From Fidelibacterota bacterium (lineage in GTDB: Bacteria; Fidelibacterota; UBA2242): a stretch of 20,361 bases of DNA. Made by a program: the position numbers and the translations under genes. The number at the start of each line of letters is the position of its first letter. The stretch's first letter is position 1. Of the stretch, positions 8,040 through 15,715 are shown piece by piece. Where the stretch lies: contig DPVY01000186.1 of NCBI GenBank assembly GCA_003527965.1, forward strand, positions 1-20,361, written 5' to 3'. A model generated the notes under the pieces. That model made no database searches, had not been told where the DNA came from, and saw only the letters and a program-made list of their open reading frames with translations.

Positions 8040-9266
8040 TTATTTTTGCCTGTATTTTTTTAATACTTCCAGAACATAATCAATGTCGGCGGCAGTGTGG
8101 TCGGCACAAACCTGGAAGCGGATCTCTTCATCACCCTTGGGAACAACCGGGAAATTTAATCCTGTTCCCAGTACCCCGTTTTCAGTCAGATATTTGACCA
8201 GATCGGCGGTCTGCGCCGTATCCCGAACCATCAGTGGTACCACCGGGTGTTCGCCGGGAATCGTTTCGTAACCCAGCTCAATCAATCCGTTCTCGAACTT
8301 CTTTGTCATGGCGCGTAAATGGGCAATGATTTCCAATCCTGCCGGGCTATCCAGGATTTCCAGCGCTTTCAGCGCCGCCGCCGCTTCGGAAACAGTAATA
8401 GGATTGGAATAGATATACATTGGAGCGGTTTCCCGTAAAAAATCAATGATCTTCCCGTTCGATACGACATATCCGCCATTCACGCCAAATGCTTTTCCCA
8501 GAGTGCCGACGATAATATCGACCCTGGCGTCGGTGTATTCTTCGGTTCCCCGCCCGGTTTGTCCAAACGCCCCGACACCGTGAGAATCGTCGATTAAAGT
8601 TATCACGCCTTCTTCGAACCGGTCGTCATACCTGTTCGCAATCTCAACCAGTTCTTTCAGCGGCGCATGATCTCCGCGCATGCTGAAAATTCCGTCCGTT
8701 ACCACAAACGCGCGTTTTCCTTTGCCGATGCTCTTTTTCAATTTAACTTCAAAATCCGCCATATCATTATGCTTATATATAGCCTTATCTGCCGGGCGGG
8801 ACAGGCGCATGGCGTTGATAATGCAGTTGTGATTAAGCTCATCGCTGATCAACACGGTTTCACTCGTTGTCAAAGGCGCAATCACGCCCATACTGGTAAC
8901 GTAGGCCGAACTGAACAGCATCGCCGCCTCCCGGTCATGAAACGCTGCCAGCCTTTTTTCCAACTCGACATGCTGTTTGTGGGTACCGCTGATAAACCGC
9001 ACGGCGCCGGGTCCTACCCCGAATTCGCGGGCGGCTTTTTCTTCGGCGGCAATCACATCTTTGCGCAGGGACATTCCCAGGTAGGAGTTCGAGTTCATTT
9101 TGATAAACTCTTTATCGCCCCATCCTTCAAGATAGTAACGCGGTCCAAACTTTCCTGCGGCCCGTTTTATGCCGGTGATCGTTTTTTCCTTTCCCTTCGC
9201 TCTTCCGCTGGTATGTAAATCATCCAGTTGTTTATTTATCGTGTTCAGCAAGCGCTGTAGAGGCAT
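8040..9266 (-). CDS. kbl: Glycine C-acetyltransferase (2-amino-3-ketobutyrate CoA ligase)
   Basis: A 408-residue fold-type I PLP enzyme of the alpha-oxoamine synthase family. Seen: NSNSYLGMS (58-66), GPGAVRFISGTHKQHVELE (85-103), IDDSHGVGAFGQTGRGT (225-241; Asp226 or 227 and His229 contact PLP) and the Schiff-base lysine Lys258 in GTLGKAFG. It would cleave 2-amino-3-oxobutyrate with CoA to glycine and acetyl-CoA. BioF (8-amino-7-oxononanoate synthase) is the nearest alternative, but a threonine dehydrogenase in the same operon makes Kbl far more likely. The ATG at 9266 has AAGGAG about 7 nt upstream. It is last in a tdh-acpS-kbl operon, 14 nt after acpS. Confidence 0.93.
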   Translation of the reverse strand: MPLQRLLNTINKQLDDLHTSGRAKGKEKTITGIKRAAGKFGPRYYLEGWGDKEFIKMNSNSYLGMSLRKDVIAAEEKAAREFGVGPGAVRFISGTHKQHVELEKRLAAFHDREAAMLFSSAYVTSMGVIAPLTTSETVLISDELNHNCIINAMRLSRPADKAIYKHNDMADFEVKLKKSIGKGKRAFVVTDGIFSMRGDHAPLKELVEIANRYDDRFEEGVITLIDDSHGVGAFGQTGRGTEEYTDARVDIIVGTLGKAFGVNGGYVVSNGKIIDFLRETAPMYIYSNPITVSEAAAALKALEILDSPAGLEIIAHLRAMTKKFENGLIELGYETIPGEHPVVPLMVRDTAQTADLVKYLTENGVLGTGLNFPVVPKGDEEIRFQVCADHTAADIDYVLEVLKKYRQK

Positions 9267-9280
9267 GGTGACTCCTTATT

Positions 9281-9661
9281 TTAATTTGTCTCAACGATAA
9301 CAACCGCACAGGCATATTTTTCCAGGTGCGATAGTGATACGTGAATCGCAGTGAACCCATGTTCCCCGGCGAAGGTTTTCGCCTTTCCGGAAAGCATCAT
9401 GACGGGTTTGCCGAGTTCATCGGTTATAATTGATATTTCACAAAAGGCAATGCCGCCCCGGTACCCCGTCCCAATTGCCTTAAAAAAGGCCTCTTTAGCG
9501 GCATAACGCGCCGCATAATGCTGGGCTTTACCTTTCTTAAAGGATTCACAGTACTCTATTTCTTGGGATGAAAAGATTTTCTCTTTGAAGCGCGTCTGCC
9601 CGGAAACCTGTTTCGCGATTCGCTCTACTTCGATAATATCTGTGCCGATACCGTAAATCAT
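9281..9661 (-). CDS. acpS: Holo-[acyl-carrier-protein] synthase
   Basis: A 126-residue phosphopantetheinyl transferase of the short AcpS type, acting as a trimer. Seen: GIGTDIIEVERI (4-15) with the metal-binding Asp8, FSSQEIEYC (30-38), and ARYAAKEAFFKAIGTG (51-66) with Glu57. It moves 4'-phosphopantetheine from CoA to apo-ACP for fatty-acid synthesis. Its ATG overlaps the stop of the upstream dehydrogenase gene (ATGA at 9661-9658), and it sits 14 nt before kbl, so it is inserted in a threonine catabolic operon. It may be the only AcpS of the genome; that cannot be judged here. Confidence 0.95.
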   Translation of the reverse strand: MIYGIGTDIIEVERIAKQVSGQTRFKEKIFSSQEIEYCESFKKGKAQHYAARYAAKEAFFKAIGTGYRGGIAFCEISIITDELGKPVMMLSGKAKTFAGEHGFTAIHVSLSHLEKYACAVVIVETN

Positions 9662-10629
9662 TCGTTATACCCGGATCTCACTTTGAGCTTATCTCCAAGA
9701 TGTTTCAACATATCGGCGGTCATTTTATCCAGATTATAGTCCGGCTGCCAACCCCATTCCTCGCGAGCAGCGGAATCATCCATAGAATTGGGCCAGGAGT
9801 CCGCGATTTCCTGGCGAACAGGATCAATTTCGTAATCTATTGTAAAATCCGGAATATGTTTTTTAATGGACGCTGTTATTTTTTCAGGGTCAACGCTCAT
9901 GGCTGTCACATTGAAGGCATTACGGTGACTTAGTTTCGCCGGATCAGCCTCCATCAAGTCAATCGCCGCCTTGATAGCGTCCGGCATGTACATCATATCC
10001 AGAAAAGTGCCGGCTCTCAGGAAACAGGTGTACTTTTTCTGTCTGATAGATTCATAATAGATCTCCACGGCGTAATCAGTCGTGCCGCCGCCCGGCAGTG
10101 TCTTATAAGAAATAATGCCCGGATAACGCAGTCCCCTGGTATCTACGCCAAAACGTTTGAAATAATAGTCACACAGTAATTCTCCGGCAACTTTAGTAAC
10201 GCCATACATTGTTGTCGGGCGCTGGATCGTATCCTGAGGTGTTTTTTCCGGCGGGGTTGTCGGTCCGAAAGCGCCGATGCTGCTGGGGGTAAAAACAGCA
10301 CAATTGTATTCCCGCGCCACTTCCAGAATATTGTAGAGACCGTTGATATTAATATCCCAGGCTAATTGCGGGTTGCTCTCCGCGGTTGCCGATAAGAGCG
10401 CCGCCAGATGATAAATCACGGTAATCTTGTGTCTTTGAACTAAATCTGCCATTTGTTTTATGTCGGTAACATCCAAAACAACATATTCACAATCCCCAGT
10501 CTGGTCGTTATCACACTTTACCCGTTTGTCGGAGGCAACCACACTATTTTTTCCATAGCGGTCACAAAGTGTATTGACCAGCTCGGTTCCAATTTGTCCA
10601 AGAGAGCCCGTCACTAAGAATTTCGTCAT
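9658..10629 (-). CDS. tdh: NAD-dependent L-threonine 3-dehydrogenase, SDR/epimerase type
   Basis: A 323-residue extended short-chain dehydrogenase. Seen: Rossmann glycines G8xxG11xxG14 (TGSLGQIG), D53 in VLDVTD, HLAALLSATAE (74-84), Ser116/Ser117, and the catalytic Y142xxxK146 (MYGVTK). The GLRYPGIISY and GGGTTDYAVEIYY segments are typical of epimerase-type threonine dehydrogenases rather than sugar epimerases. It oxidises threonine to 2-amino-3-oxobutyrate for Kbl, two genes downstream. I chose the ATG at 10629 because GGAG lies about 8 nt upstream and the Rossmann strand begins directly after it; an in-frame start at 10716 would add 29 residues with no family match. Confidence 0.9.
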   Translation of the reverse strand: MTKFLVTGSLGQIGTELVNTLCDRYGKNSVVASDKRVKCDNDQTGDCEYVVLDVTDIKQMADLVQRHKITVIYHLAALLSATAESNPQLAWDININGLYNILEVAREYNCAVFTPSSIGAFGPTTPPEKTPQDTIQRPTTMYGVTKVAGELLCDYYFKRFGVDTRGLRYPGIISYKTLPGGGTTDYAVEIYYESIRQKKYTCFLRAGTFLDMMYMPDAIKAAIDLMEADPAKLSHRNAFNVTAMSVDPEKITASIKKHIPDFTIDYEIDPVRQEIADSWPNSMDDSAAREEWGWQPDYNLDKMTADMLKHLGDKLKVRSGYNE

Positions 10630-10787
10630 AAAATTCTCCAAATAAAAATGTTCCATTTCCAGTATTGGGAAAATCAACGTCATCGGTGTAAAATATCGAT
10701 CGCCCATGCCTCTCATTCTCCCGCTTACAAACGGGACAATTAGTTATAAATACAAAAATCACGCCACTCCCAAGCAGTAAAAACGAG

Positions 10788-10816
10788 TTGATTTCCTTTG
10801 AATCCAGCATTCTAAT
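10788..10816 (+). promoter_or_regulatory. Candidate promoter for the DUF401 permease
   Basis: TTGATT (10788-10793) and TCTAAT (10811-10816) with a 17-base spacer, 46 nt before the ATG at 10862. It lies in the 232-nt divergent gap shared with tdh. Weak by consensus. Confidence 0.3.
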
Positions 10817-10861
10817 TTATATCTTTACCACGCTTTGTGTATTGAATCATTAGGAGTTTTT

Positions 10862-12055
10862 ATGGCGTTTGTCTGGTTCAGTTTTCTGGTTTCAATTACC
10901 CTGCTCATTCTGATTGGGCGAAATAATATCTGGCTGGGATTATTGCTGGCATCTTTCATTCTCGGTATTCTAAATCTGCCCTTTGTCGATGTTGCTAAAC
11001 TCTTTTTTAGCACCTGTACCGATTACTCTATTCTGATGTTGGCGCTATCCGTTGGCATTATTCCGTTGATTGGCGGTGCGTTAGAAAGATCGGGATTGAT
11101 TAAGAATCTCATTCAGTCTCTGAATATGCGCAGTAAAACCTTTCTGTTTATTGCGCCGGCGTTTATGGGAATGCTGTCTATGCCGGGCGGCGCGCTACTA
11201 TCGGCGCCGGTCATTGCGAGTGTTGGTAAAGGAGCAAGCAAAGCCGATTATGTCGCTATCAATGTCTGGTTCCGGCATATTCTGGTTATGATCTATCCTC
11301 TTGCCGGCCTGCTGGCAACCACCAAAATGGCGCAACTGGATCTCTATACGGAGGTGCTATATTTGCTGCCGGGTTTCCTGCTGTTGACACTTCTCGGATA
11401 TTTTTACCTGCTGAGACCAATAGCGGACAAAACCAGTCTGGAAGGGAAACACAGCTGGGAAAATATCCTGAAACCTATATGTATAATTTTAACAGCGCCG
11501 GTTATTCATTTAGTTTCCATTGCGCTGTTTAAAAATGTCATGGGAGAAATTCCCCTGATTATTGGTGTTCTGGCGTCTTTAGGCTTGAGTTTTTATTTCG
11601 GTAAATTACCACTGAAAGACATCACTCCTATAGTAGTAAAAATGAGACCCTGGCGTTTCAGCCTGCTTATTATCGGAATGTTCATTTTTTTGAATATCTT
11701 CAAGGCCTCTGATGTTTCCGCTGCCATTGCCGCTATCGCATTTTCCAAAACTTTTCTTATTGTTGGAATCGGAATATTCCTGGGCTTCGTGACCGGTCGC
11801 GTTCAGGTGCCCGTATCTATAATCTTGCCGATATTTTATGCGCGTTTCGGCGCTGCCGGTATGACGCCAATGGTTTTTGCGGTCATGTACTTTGCAGTTT
11901 TTATCGGTTATGTTGTCAGCCCCGTGCATCCCTGCGTGTCGGTAACTATTGAATATTTCCAGAGTAATCTCAAAGAATATTACCAAAAAGTATTTAGACC
12001 GGGAATATTAGCTATTGCCAGTGTGGTCCTGTTTTCAATCATTTTTATAGGATAA
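10862..12055 (+). CDS. DUF401 family integral membrane protein (putative permease)
   Basis: A 397-residue, strongly hydrophobic protein with about ten to twelve membrane segments. The block SVGIIPLIGGALERSGLI (about 61-78) and the central FMGMLSMPGGALLSAPVI (about 99-116) match the DUF401 pattern, as does the paired C-terminal block VTGRVQVPVSIILPIFYARFG followed by SPVHPCVSVTIEYF. The family is distantly like GntP/citrate-type ion-coupled transporters; its substrate is not established. I chose the ATG at 10862 since AGGAG (10852-10856) stands 5 nt upstream; an earlier in-frame ATG at 10835 would bury that site. Divergent placement next to tdh-kbl allows, but does not show, a role in amino-acid or organic-acid transport. 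Confidence 0.85.
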   Translation: MAFVWFSFLVSITLLILIGRNNIWLGLLLASFILGILNLPFVDVAKLFFSTCTDYSILMLALSVGIIPLIGGALERSGLIKNLIQSLNMRSKTFLFIAPAFMGMLSMPGGALLSAPVIASVGKGASKADYVAINVWFRHILVMIYPLAGLLATTKMAQLDLYTEVLYLLPGFLLLTLLGYFYLLRPIADKTSLEGKHSWENILKPICIILTAPVIHLVSIALFKNVMGEIPLIIGVLASLGLSFYFGKLPLKDITPIVVKMRPWRFSLLIIGMFIFLNIFKASDVSAAIAAIAFSKTFLIVGIGIFLGFVTGRVQVPVSIILPIFYARFGAAGMTPMVFAVMYFAVFIGYVVSPVHPCVSVTIEYFQSNLKEYYQKVFRPGILAIASVVLFSIIFIG

Positions 12056-12056
12056 A

Positions 12057-12081
12057 ATATTTGTGACTCGGGCACAAATAT
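12057..12081 (+). terminator. Hairpin directly after the DUF401 stop codon
   Basis: ATATTTGTG (12057-12065) pairs perfectly with CACAAATAT (12073-12081) around a 7-nt loop, beginning one base after the TAA. No T tract follows, so termination by this hairpin alone is uncertain; it may protect the mRNA 3' end. Confidence 0.5.
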
Positions 12082-12091
12082 GCCAGACGTC

Positions 12092-12164
12092 TGTTATACC
12101 TGTCAGGTTTAAAAGATTCTTCTGCTTCGTATACGATTATTTGAATAAGTCTGACAGGTATAGG
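12092..12164 (+). repeat. 73-bp MITE-like element, copy 1
   Basis: It differs from the copy at 12433-12505 at only two positions and has the same orientation. Perfect 12-base terminal inverted repeats are seen: TATACCTGTCAG (12095-12106) and CTGACAGGTATA (12151-12162). Too short to code; likely moved by a transposase elsewhere, or a folded RNA-level element. Confidence 0.85.
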
Positions 12165-12179
12165 GGCTTCCATCGTACC

Positions 12180-12199
12180 GTCAGGTCTGAGGACCCGAC
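12180..12199. repeat. Short palindrome with one mismatch
   Basis: GTCAGGTC (12180-12187) and GACCCGAC (12192-12199) form a stem with one A-C mismatch and a TGAG loop. It shares the CAGGT core with the 73-bp units next to it. Confidence 0.45.
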
Positions 12200-12241
12200 A
12201 GAACTATAAATTTGGGTAATGGAAATTTAATACATTGTAAA

Positions 12242-12267
12242 CATTCCCAAGCTGGGGCTTGGGAATG
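12242..12267. repeat. REP-like palindrome, family A
   Basis: CATTCCCAAGC (12242-12252), loop TGGG, GCTTGGGAATG (12257-12267): an 11-bp perfect stem. It is the best-preserved of the A palindromes in the window (others at 6189-6214 and 15190-15211). Confidence 0.8.
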
Positions 12268-12327
12268 AGCAGGGTTTCGGGGTTTAGGAATGAGAAGAAA
12301 AGTGAGCCGCGAAGCTGTGTTGTACTC

Positions 12328-12351
12328 GTGTCTCCGCTCCCGCGGTGACAC
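12328..12351. repeat. GC-rich palindrome with a central T-T mismatch
   Basis: GTGTC-T-CCGC (12328-12337), loop TCCC, GCGG-T-GACAC (12342-12351). Nine pairs and one T-T mismatch. It is unlike the other palindromes in sequence. It might work as a terminator for either convergent gene. Confidence 0.55.
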
Positions 12352-12390
12352 AAGCATTTTACCTACGATACTAAAGTCTCTGATTTAATC

Positions 12391-12419
12391 CTCGTTCCCA
12401 AATTGAATTTGGGAACGAG
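12391..12419. repeat. Perfect 29-base palindrome, REP-like variant
   Basis: CTCGTTCCCAAATT (12391-12404), one base, AATTTGGGAACGAG (12406-12419). It keeps the TTCCCAA/TTGGGAA core of family A but has another centre and CTCG/CGAG ends. Confidence 0.75.
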
Positions 12420-12432
12420 TGAGGCTATCTGT

Positions 12433-12505
12433 TGTTATACCTGTCAGGTTTAAAAGATTTTTCTGCTTCATATACGATTATTTGAATAAGTCTGACAGGT
12501 ATAGG
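12433..12505 (+). repeat. 73-bp MITE-like element, copy 2
   Basis: Terminal inverted repeats TATACCTGTCAG (12436-12447) and CTGACAGGTATA (12492-12503). It ends three bases from the stop codon of the VWA gene on the other strand and so may also form that gene's 3' hairpin. Same orientation as copy 1, 341 bases away. Confidence 0.85.
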
Positions 12506-12508
12506 CGA

Positions 12509-14707
12509 CTATTTGTTATCTTTATCCTTAACAGTGGGTTTTTTATCGGTTGTCTGCTCATCGGCTGGTTTTGAAACCGGTTTATCCGTTTTTTCAGGTT
12601 TTTTCTCCGGGGATTTTTGGGGTTTGATTGCTTTAACGCTTTTTTTCTCGCCGGACTTACGGGGAATCAAAACAGGTTTCGGGGGTTTCGGTTTGGGATT
12701 GATAACCGGCTTACTGTCTGAAGACGAGGATCTCTTTTCTTTAGGAGGTTCGACCCTTCTTCGATAACGGATATTACTTGAATTTTGCGGCGGCTTTCGT
12801 GGTTTCACGGGTTCCCTGATTATTTTTTCTTTCGAATTTTGAGAATCGGTAGTATCTCTTGATATTGGCTTTTCCAGCCAGATTTGCTCAGCCGGTTTCG
12901 GTTTTTTGCCTCTCCCGACCTGGTACAGATCGTACTTAGCCGCTTTCTGCATGACTCGAATTTCGTCTTCAGGTCTCCGGTCTATATTTTCCAGAGAATA
13001 TGAATACCTGTGAAGGGTCAGAAGCTGCTTTTTAAGCGCGGCGCTTTTATATTTTTGAACCGAATTAGATACATGCGTCATCTGTTTGCTCAATTCCTTG
13101 CGGGCGCTTTCCACGTTACCCTCTTCAACCATCTGAATGGCGCTCTGTATCTGCTGAGTTGAAGACAACAGAGAAATGTTTTCACCGACATAAGGATTAA
13201 AATAATCATTTTGCTCTTCCGGCGCCGATGTTCCCCAAATATGGATTAGAGAACCTGTTTCTACTCGTTCCCCCTTATTTACCACGTCGTCGTATGACAT
13301 GGACACCTTCGCCAGTTGCAGAGAATCCCCGATACTTTTTGGTAAACTCAGCTGAAATATTACCTTAAAGTGATCGTTGGAAAATACATCGCCCAGGGCA
13401 ACTTCAGTCCGGTTCTTTTGGACATTTGTCGGAAATCCGAATACTTTCTCGACCCGGACGCCTGGTGCGGTCTCAATTGCAATCAAAACATTCTGTGCTG
13501 CCACCGCCAGCAAACCGGACATCTCTCCGGTAAAAATCCTTGGAATCTGTTCCGGGGAAGCGATTAAATAGTAATTTCCCTGCCCGTATTCCGCCAAAGT
13601 CTGCATAAGATCTTCATCATAATCTGCGCCAACGCCAAATGTTGATATGGACATTCCTTTTGCCGTTTTTTCTCTACAGATTTCCCGCAGCTTCCCGGTT
13701 TGTGTAATTCCCTGATTTGCCAAACCGTCCGACAGTAACAGCACGCGGTTCACCTGACCGGTTTGCAAATACCGGGCGACCTGCGAATAACCCTCTAGCA
13801 TACCGCCACTGAGATTAGTGGAACCGCCGCTTGTAATCCCTTTGATAATTTTTATGATTTGGCGTTTATTATGAATATTTTGGGCCGGCAATACAACCTG
13901 AACCCGGGATTCATAGGTAACCAATGATAGAATATCATCGCGATCCATATTCCGAACAACAAATTCCGCCGCTTGTTTGACGTAATCCAGTTTCTTTGCT
14001 CTTGCCATGCTGCCGCTGCGGTCGATTACAAGAGCGATATTCAACGGAATTCGTTCCCGGAGTGGAATTTCCTTTGAATAAATATCTATCTGAAGATATA
14101 CCGGTTCAGCGCTTCCGTTTAGCCAGACCGGCTTGTCTATAGCCGATTCCATGGTCAAAACATGGTCTTCAAAGTAGGGTGGAGGTTCAATCTCAAAATC
14201 GGTACTCACCGCCACGTATTCGCCGGTCAGTTGCCGGATAATAGCCTCGGCAAGTTCATCGACAGCCCGGATAATTTCATCCTCCGACAACCAGTCTTTT
14301 TTTTCAGCCAAAAGCACTTCTCCCGTAGCCACATCAACCAACCGGGAATCGATCCGGTATACGTTGCCTCCTACGGTAATACTTCCCACAAGAATGGTGT
14401 TTGCTCCCGCCATTGTGCCTATTTCCACTGCTGTCGCTTCGTCAATCATACCGGACAGGGCAAGCTGCATCTCATCCAGCACATCCTGCATCCGGGATCG
14501 TTCAATAATGGTGATTTCGTCACATAGCATCAGATCCGTAATTAAAATCTGCGGGATTGCCTTTTCGAGGAAATTCATCTCCTCACGGCCGGTCAGATTC
14601 TGGAAATCCAGAACCGCAATCCTGAGATTCGTCCGGGCATTCAGCTGGCAAAGTAACGATATGAAAATTAAAACTAATTGCAACGAGAAATGCCGTCTAA
14701 CTGACAT
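12509..14707 (-). CDS. Secreted CsgG/FlgO-like plus von Willebrand factor A domain protein
   Basis: A 732-residue protein. It starts with a signal peptide (basic RRH, hydrophobic 10-20, likely cut after QLNA at 24). Residues about 27-160 resemble CsgG/FlgO-type domains: LRIAVLDFQNLTG, then IIERSRMQDVLDEM and GANTILVGSI, ending in DVATGEVLLAEK. A VWA domain follows (about 221-395) with a complete metal site: D229xS231xS233, Thr297 and Asp327 (LSDG). Residues 400-600 hold a beta-rich part and a helical part; from about 620 the chain is Pro/Lys-rich and disordered. I chose ATG at 14707, which has GGAGGA 3-8 nt upstream; an ATG eight codons earlier lacks it. No lipobox is convincing. A role in envelope assembly or metal-dependent binding at the surface is inference; no partner gene is adjacent. 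Confidence 0.87.
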   Translation of the reverse strand: MSVRRHFSLQLVLIFISLLCQLNARTNLRIAVLDFQNLTGREEMNFLEKAIPQILITDLMLCDEITIIERSRMQDVLDEMQLALSGMIDEATAVEIGTMAGANTILVGSITVGGNVYRIDSRLVDVATGEVLLAEKKDWLSEDEIIRAVDELAEAIIRQLTGEYVAVSTDFEIEPPPYFEDHVLTMESAIDKPVWLNGSAEPVYLQIDIYSKEIPLRERIPLNIALVIDRSGSMARAKKLDYVKQAAEFVVRNMDRDDILSLVTYESRVQVVLPAQNIHNKRQIIKIIKGITSGGSTNLSGGMLEGYSQVARYLQTGQVNRVLLLSDGLANQGITQTGKLREICREKTAKGMSISTFGVGADYDEDLMQTLAEYGQGNYYLIASPEQIPRIFTGEMSGLLAVAAQNVLIAIETAPGVRVEKVFGFPTNVQKNRTEVALGDVFSNDHFKVIFQLSLPKSIGDSLQLAKVSMSYDDVVNKGERVETGSLIHIWGTSAPEEQNDYFNPYVGENISLLSSTQQIQSAIQMVEEGNVESARKELSKQMTHVSNSVQKYKSAALKKQLLTLHRYSYSLENIDRRPEDEIRVMQKAAKYDLYQVGRGKKPKPAEQIWLEKPISRDTTDSQNSKEKIIREPVKPRKPPQNSSNIRYRRRVEPPKEKRSSSSDSKPVINPKPKPPKPVLIPRKSGEKKSVKAIKPQKSPEKKPEKTDKPVSKPADEQTTDKKPTVKDKDNK

Positions 14708-15039
14708 AATTCCTCCTGTAAATGATGGCAATCATAGTAAGCATCTGTTAATTACTGACGTTATTAATGCAAATATGTTCCAAATCGTCAACTAAGTTAT
14801 TTTCAATCGAAATTAAAACAAACGTACCATTATAGCAATATTTTATGGGTAATCTGTGATATTCGTCATACCAATATACCGGAGATTGAATTATGATACT
14901 AGGCAAAAGCAATTAGATCACCCGATACTTTGAAAACCGCCGCCGGTTGAATCTTTGAATTTATAACATTGCCGTTGTGAATGAAACGCCGTAATGACTG
15001 CTTTTGAAGACCTTCCGGACAGCCTCTGCTTTATAAAAA

Positions 15040-15177
15040 GGGCTCTTCTTAGAATTGAGTGGATAAGTTAATGTCCAATATCCAACCCCAGTGTAATAAA
15101 AGGAAAAGAAGATTTCACGGGGCAAGCCCGGAATTTCCAAATATGAAGAAAAAAAAAGTTTGACTTACAGGAACGAT
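15040..15177 (+). pseudogene. Truncated 5' end of a four-helix-bundle (S23/IVP family) protein gene
   Basis: It is a near-identical copy (138 against 143 nt) of the sequence from 20219 to the window end. A start at 15071 reads MSNIQPQCNKRKRRFHGA and then, after a second ATG at 15143, hits TGA because the poly-A tract is five bases shorter than in the other copy and shifts the frame. In the correct frame KKFDLQER can still be read, after which the similarity to a gene is lost exactly where REP-like palindromes begin. KKFDLxER is the usual start of four-helix-bundle proteins. So this is a broken copy cut off after its first codons. About 30 nt upstream of the start are conserved too. Confidence 0.75.
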
Positions 15178-15189
15178 TTGTCATGCTCT

Positions 15190-15272
15190 TTCCCAAGCCC
15201 CAGCTTGGGAATGGAATGAATGTTTGTTTGCAAAAGATGAAATTTCCGTTACAAAGCTGGGGCTTTGTAACG
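15190..15272. repeat. Paired REP-like palindromes (REPIN-like unit)
   Basis: First palindrome TTCCCAAGC (15190-15198), loop CCCA, GCTTGGGAA (15203-15211): family A in inverted orientation to the 12242 copy. Second palindrome CGTTACAAAGC (15247-15257), loop TGGG, GCTTTGTAACG (15262-15272): family B. The two share the same AAGC-loop-GCTT centre. The unit at 6154-6216 looks like the same pair reversed, with B decayed. The pair abuts the truncated four-helix-bundle gene. Confidence 0.75.
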
Positions 15273-15309
15273 AGTAAGAAAAAAGCATTGCTACAAAAAA
15301 AAGGAGTGA

Positions 15310-15370
15310 TAGCGACAAAAATACTTGGATATTGGCTGTTCCGTGTTGAACATTTAAATTTATTCTAAAA
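15310..15370 (-). other. Possible inverted remnant of the four-helix-bundle gene leader
   Basis: On the minus strand the words CCAATATCCAA (15335-15325) repeat an 11-base core of the leader at 15075-15085 and 20254-20264, and the local translation NVQHGTANIQ resembles leader peptides often fused to predicted four-helix-bundle proteins. Only a short match, so it may be chance. Confidence 0.25.
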
Positions 15371-15527
15371 AAAGGAGGCTCTTTCAAATTTTTCCGGGAA
15401 AGGTTTAAAAAAGCAACTTGGGATATTTGATTTTATGTTATATAAAACGTCTCTAATGGATCGGAATAAATCTAATTTGGATATTGAATAATAGTCCATC
15501 TGATTGTTTCTGAAAAATAGTTTCATT

Positions 15528-15551
15528 ACTTTTTTCCTTGTCGAAAAAAGT
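15528..15551. other. AT-rich inverted repeat
   Basis: ACTTTTTT (15528-15535) and AAAAAAGT (15544-15551) around an 8-nt loop. The sequence after it (to about 15620) looks like decayed intergenic repeat material rather than a gene. No function is claimed. Confidence 0.35.
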
Positions 15552-15715
15552 TAACAAAAAAGACACCGGCTGAAATAAATCTCCGGGAAATCACTCTGTT
15601 CCGCAGTTGAAATTTAAGGCGCTATCATCTTTTTCAAACCAATGATCCGGTGAAAATCCAATTAATCTAATGTATTCATAAAAATTGTCGGGTGGCGCTG
15701 AAAATTTCATTCACC

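Larger units (their letters stand above)
12056..12508. other. Gene-free, repeat-packed intergenic region between convergent genes
   Basis: This 453-nt gap separates the 3' ends of the DUF401 gene and the VWA gene. No reading frame is supported. It holds at least seven inverted-repeat structures: a hairpin at 12057-12081, two 73-bp units, palindromes at 12180-12199, 12242-12267, 12328-12351 and 12391-12419. More than half of the gap is made of these elements. Confidence 0.8.

Noticed and set aside
8667..9218. 183-residue plus-strand frame inside kbl
   Set aside because: It is antisense to a well-conserved PLP enzyme and has no family features.
10630..10716. Longer N-terminus for threonine dehydrogenase
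   Set aside because: The added residues do not look like the family, and GGAG stands properly before the ATG at 10629.
12092..12505. CRISPR array
   Set aside because: Only two copies, 73 bp long, with terminal inverted repeats and a 268-nt interval containing other repeats; no cas genes.
840..14882. Shared 12-base word CCAATATACCGG at 840-851 and 14871-14882
   Set aside because: Too short and without further similarity on either side; treated as chance.
15183..15368. Small protein of about 61 residues
   Set aside because: The frame is made of the palindromic repeats, has no ribosome site and no recognisable sequence.
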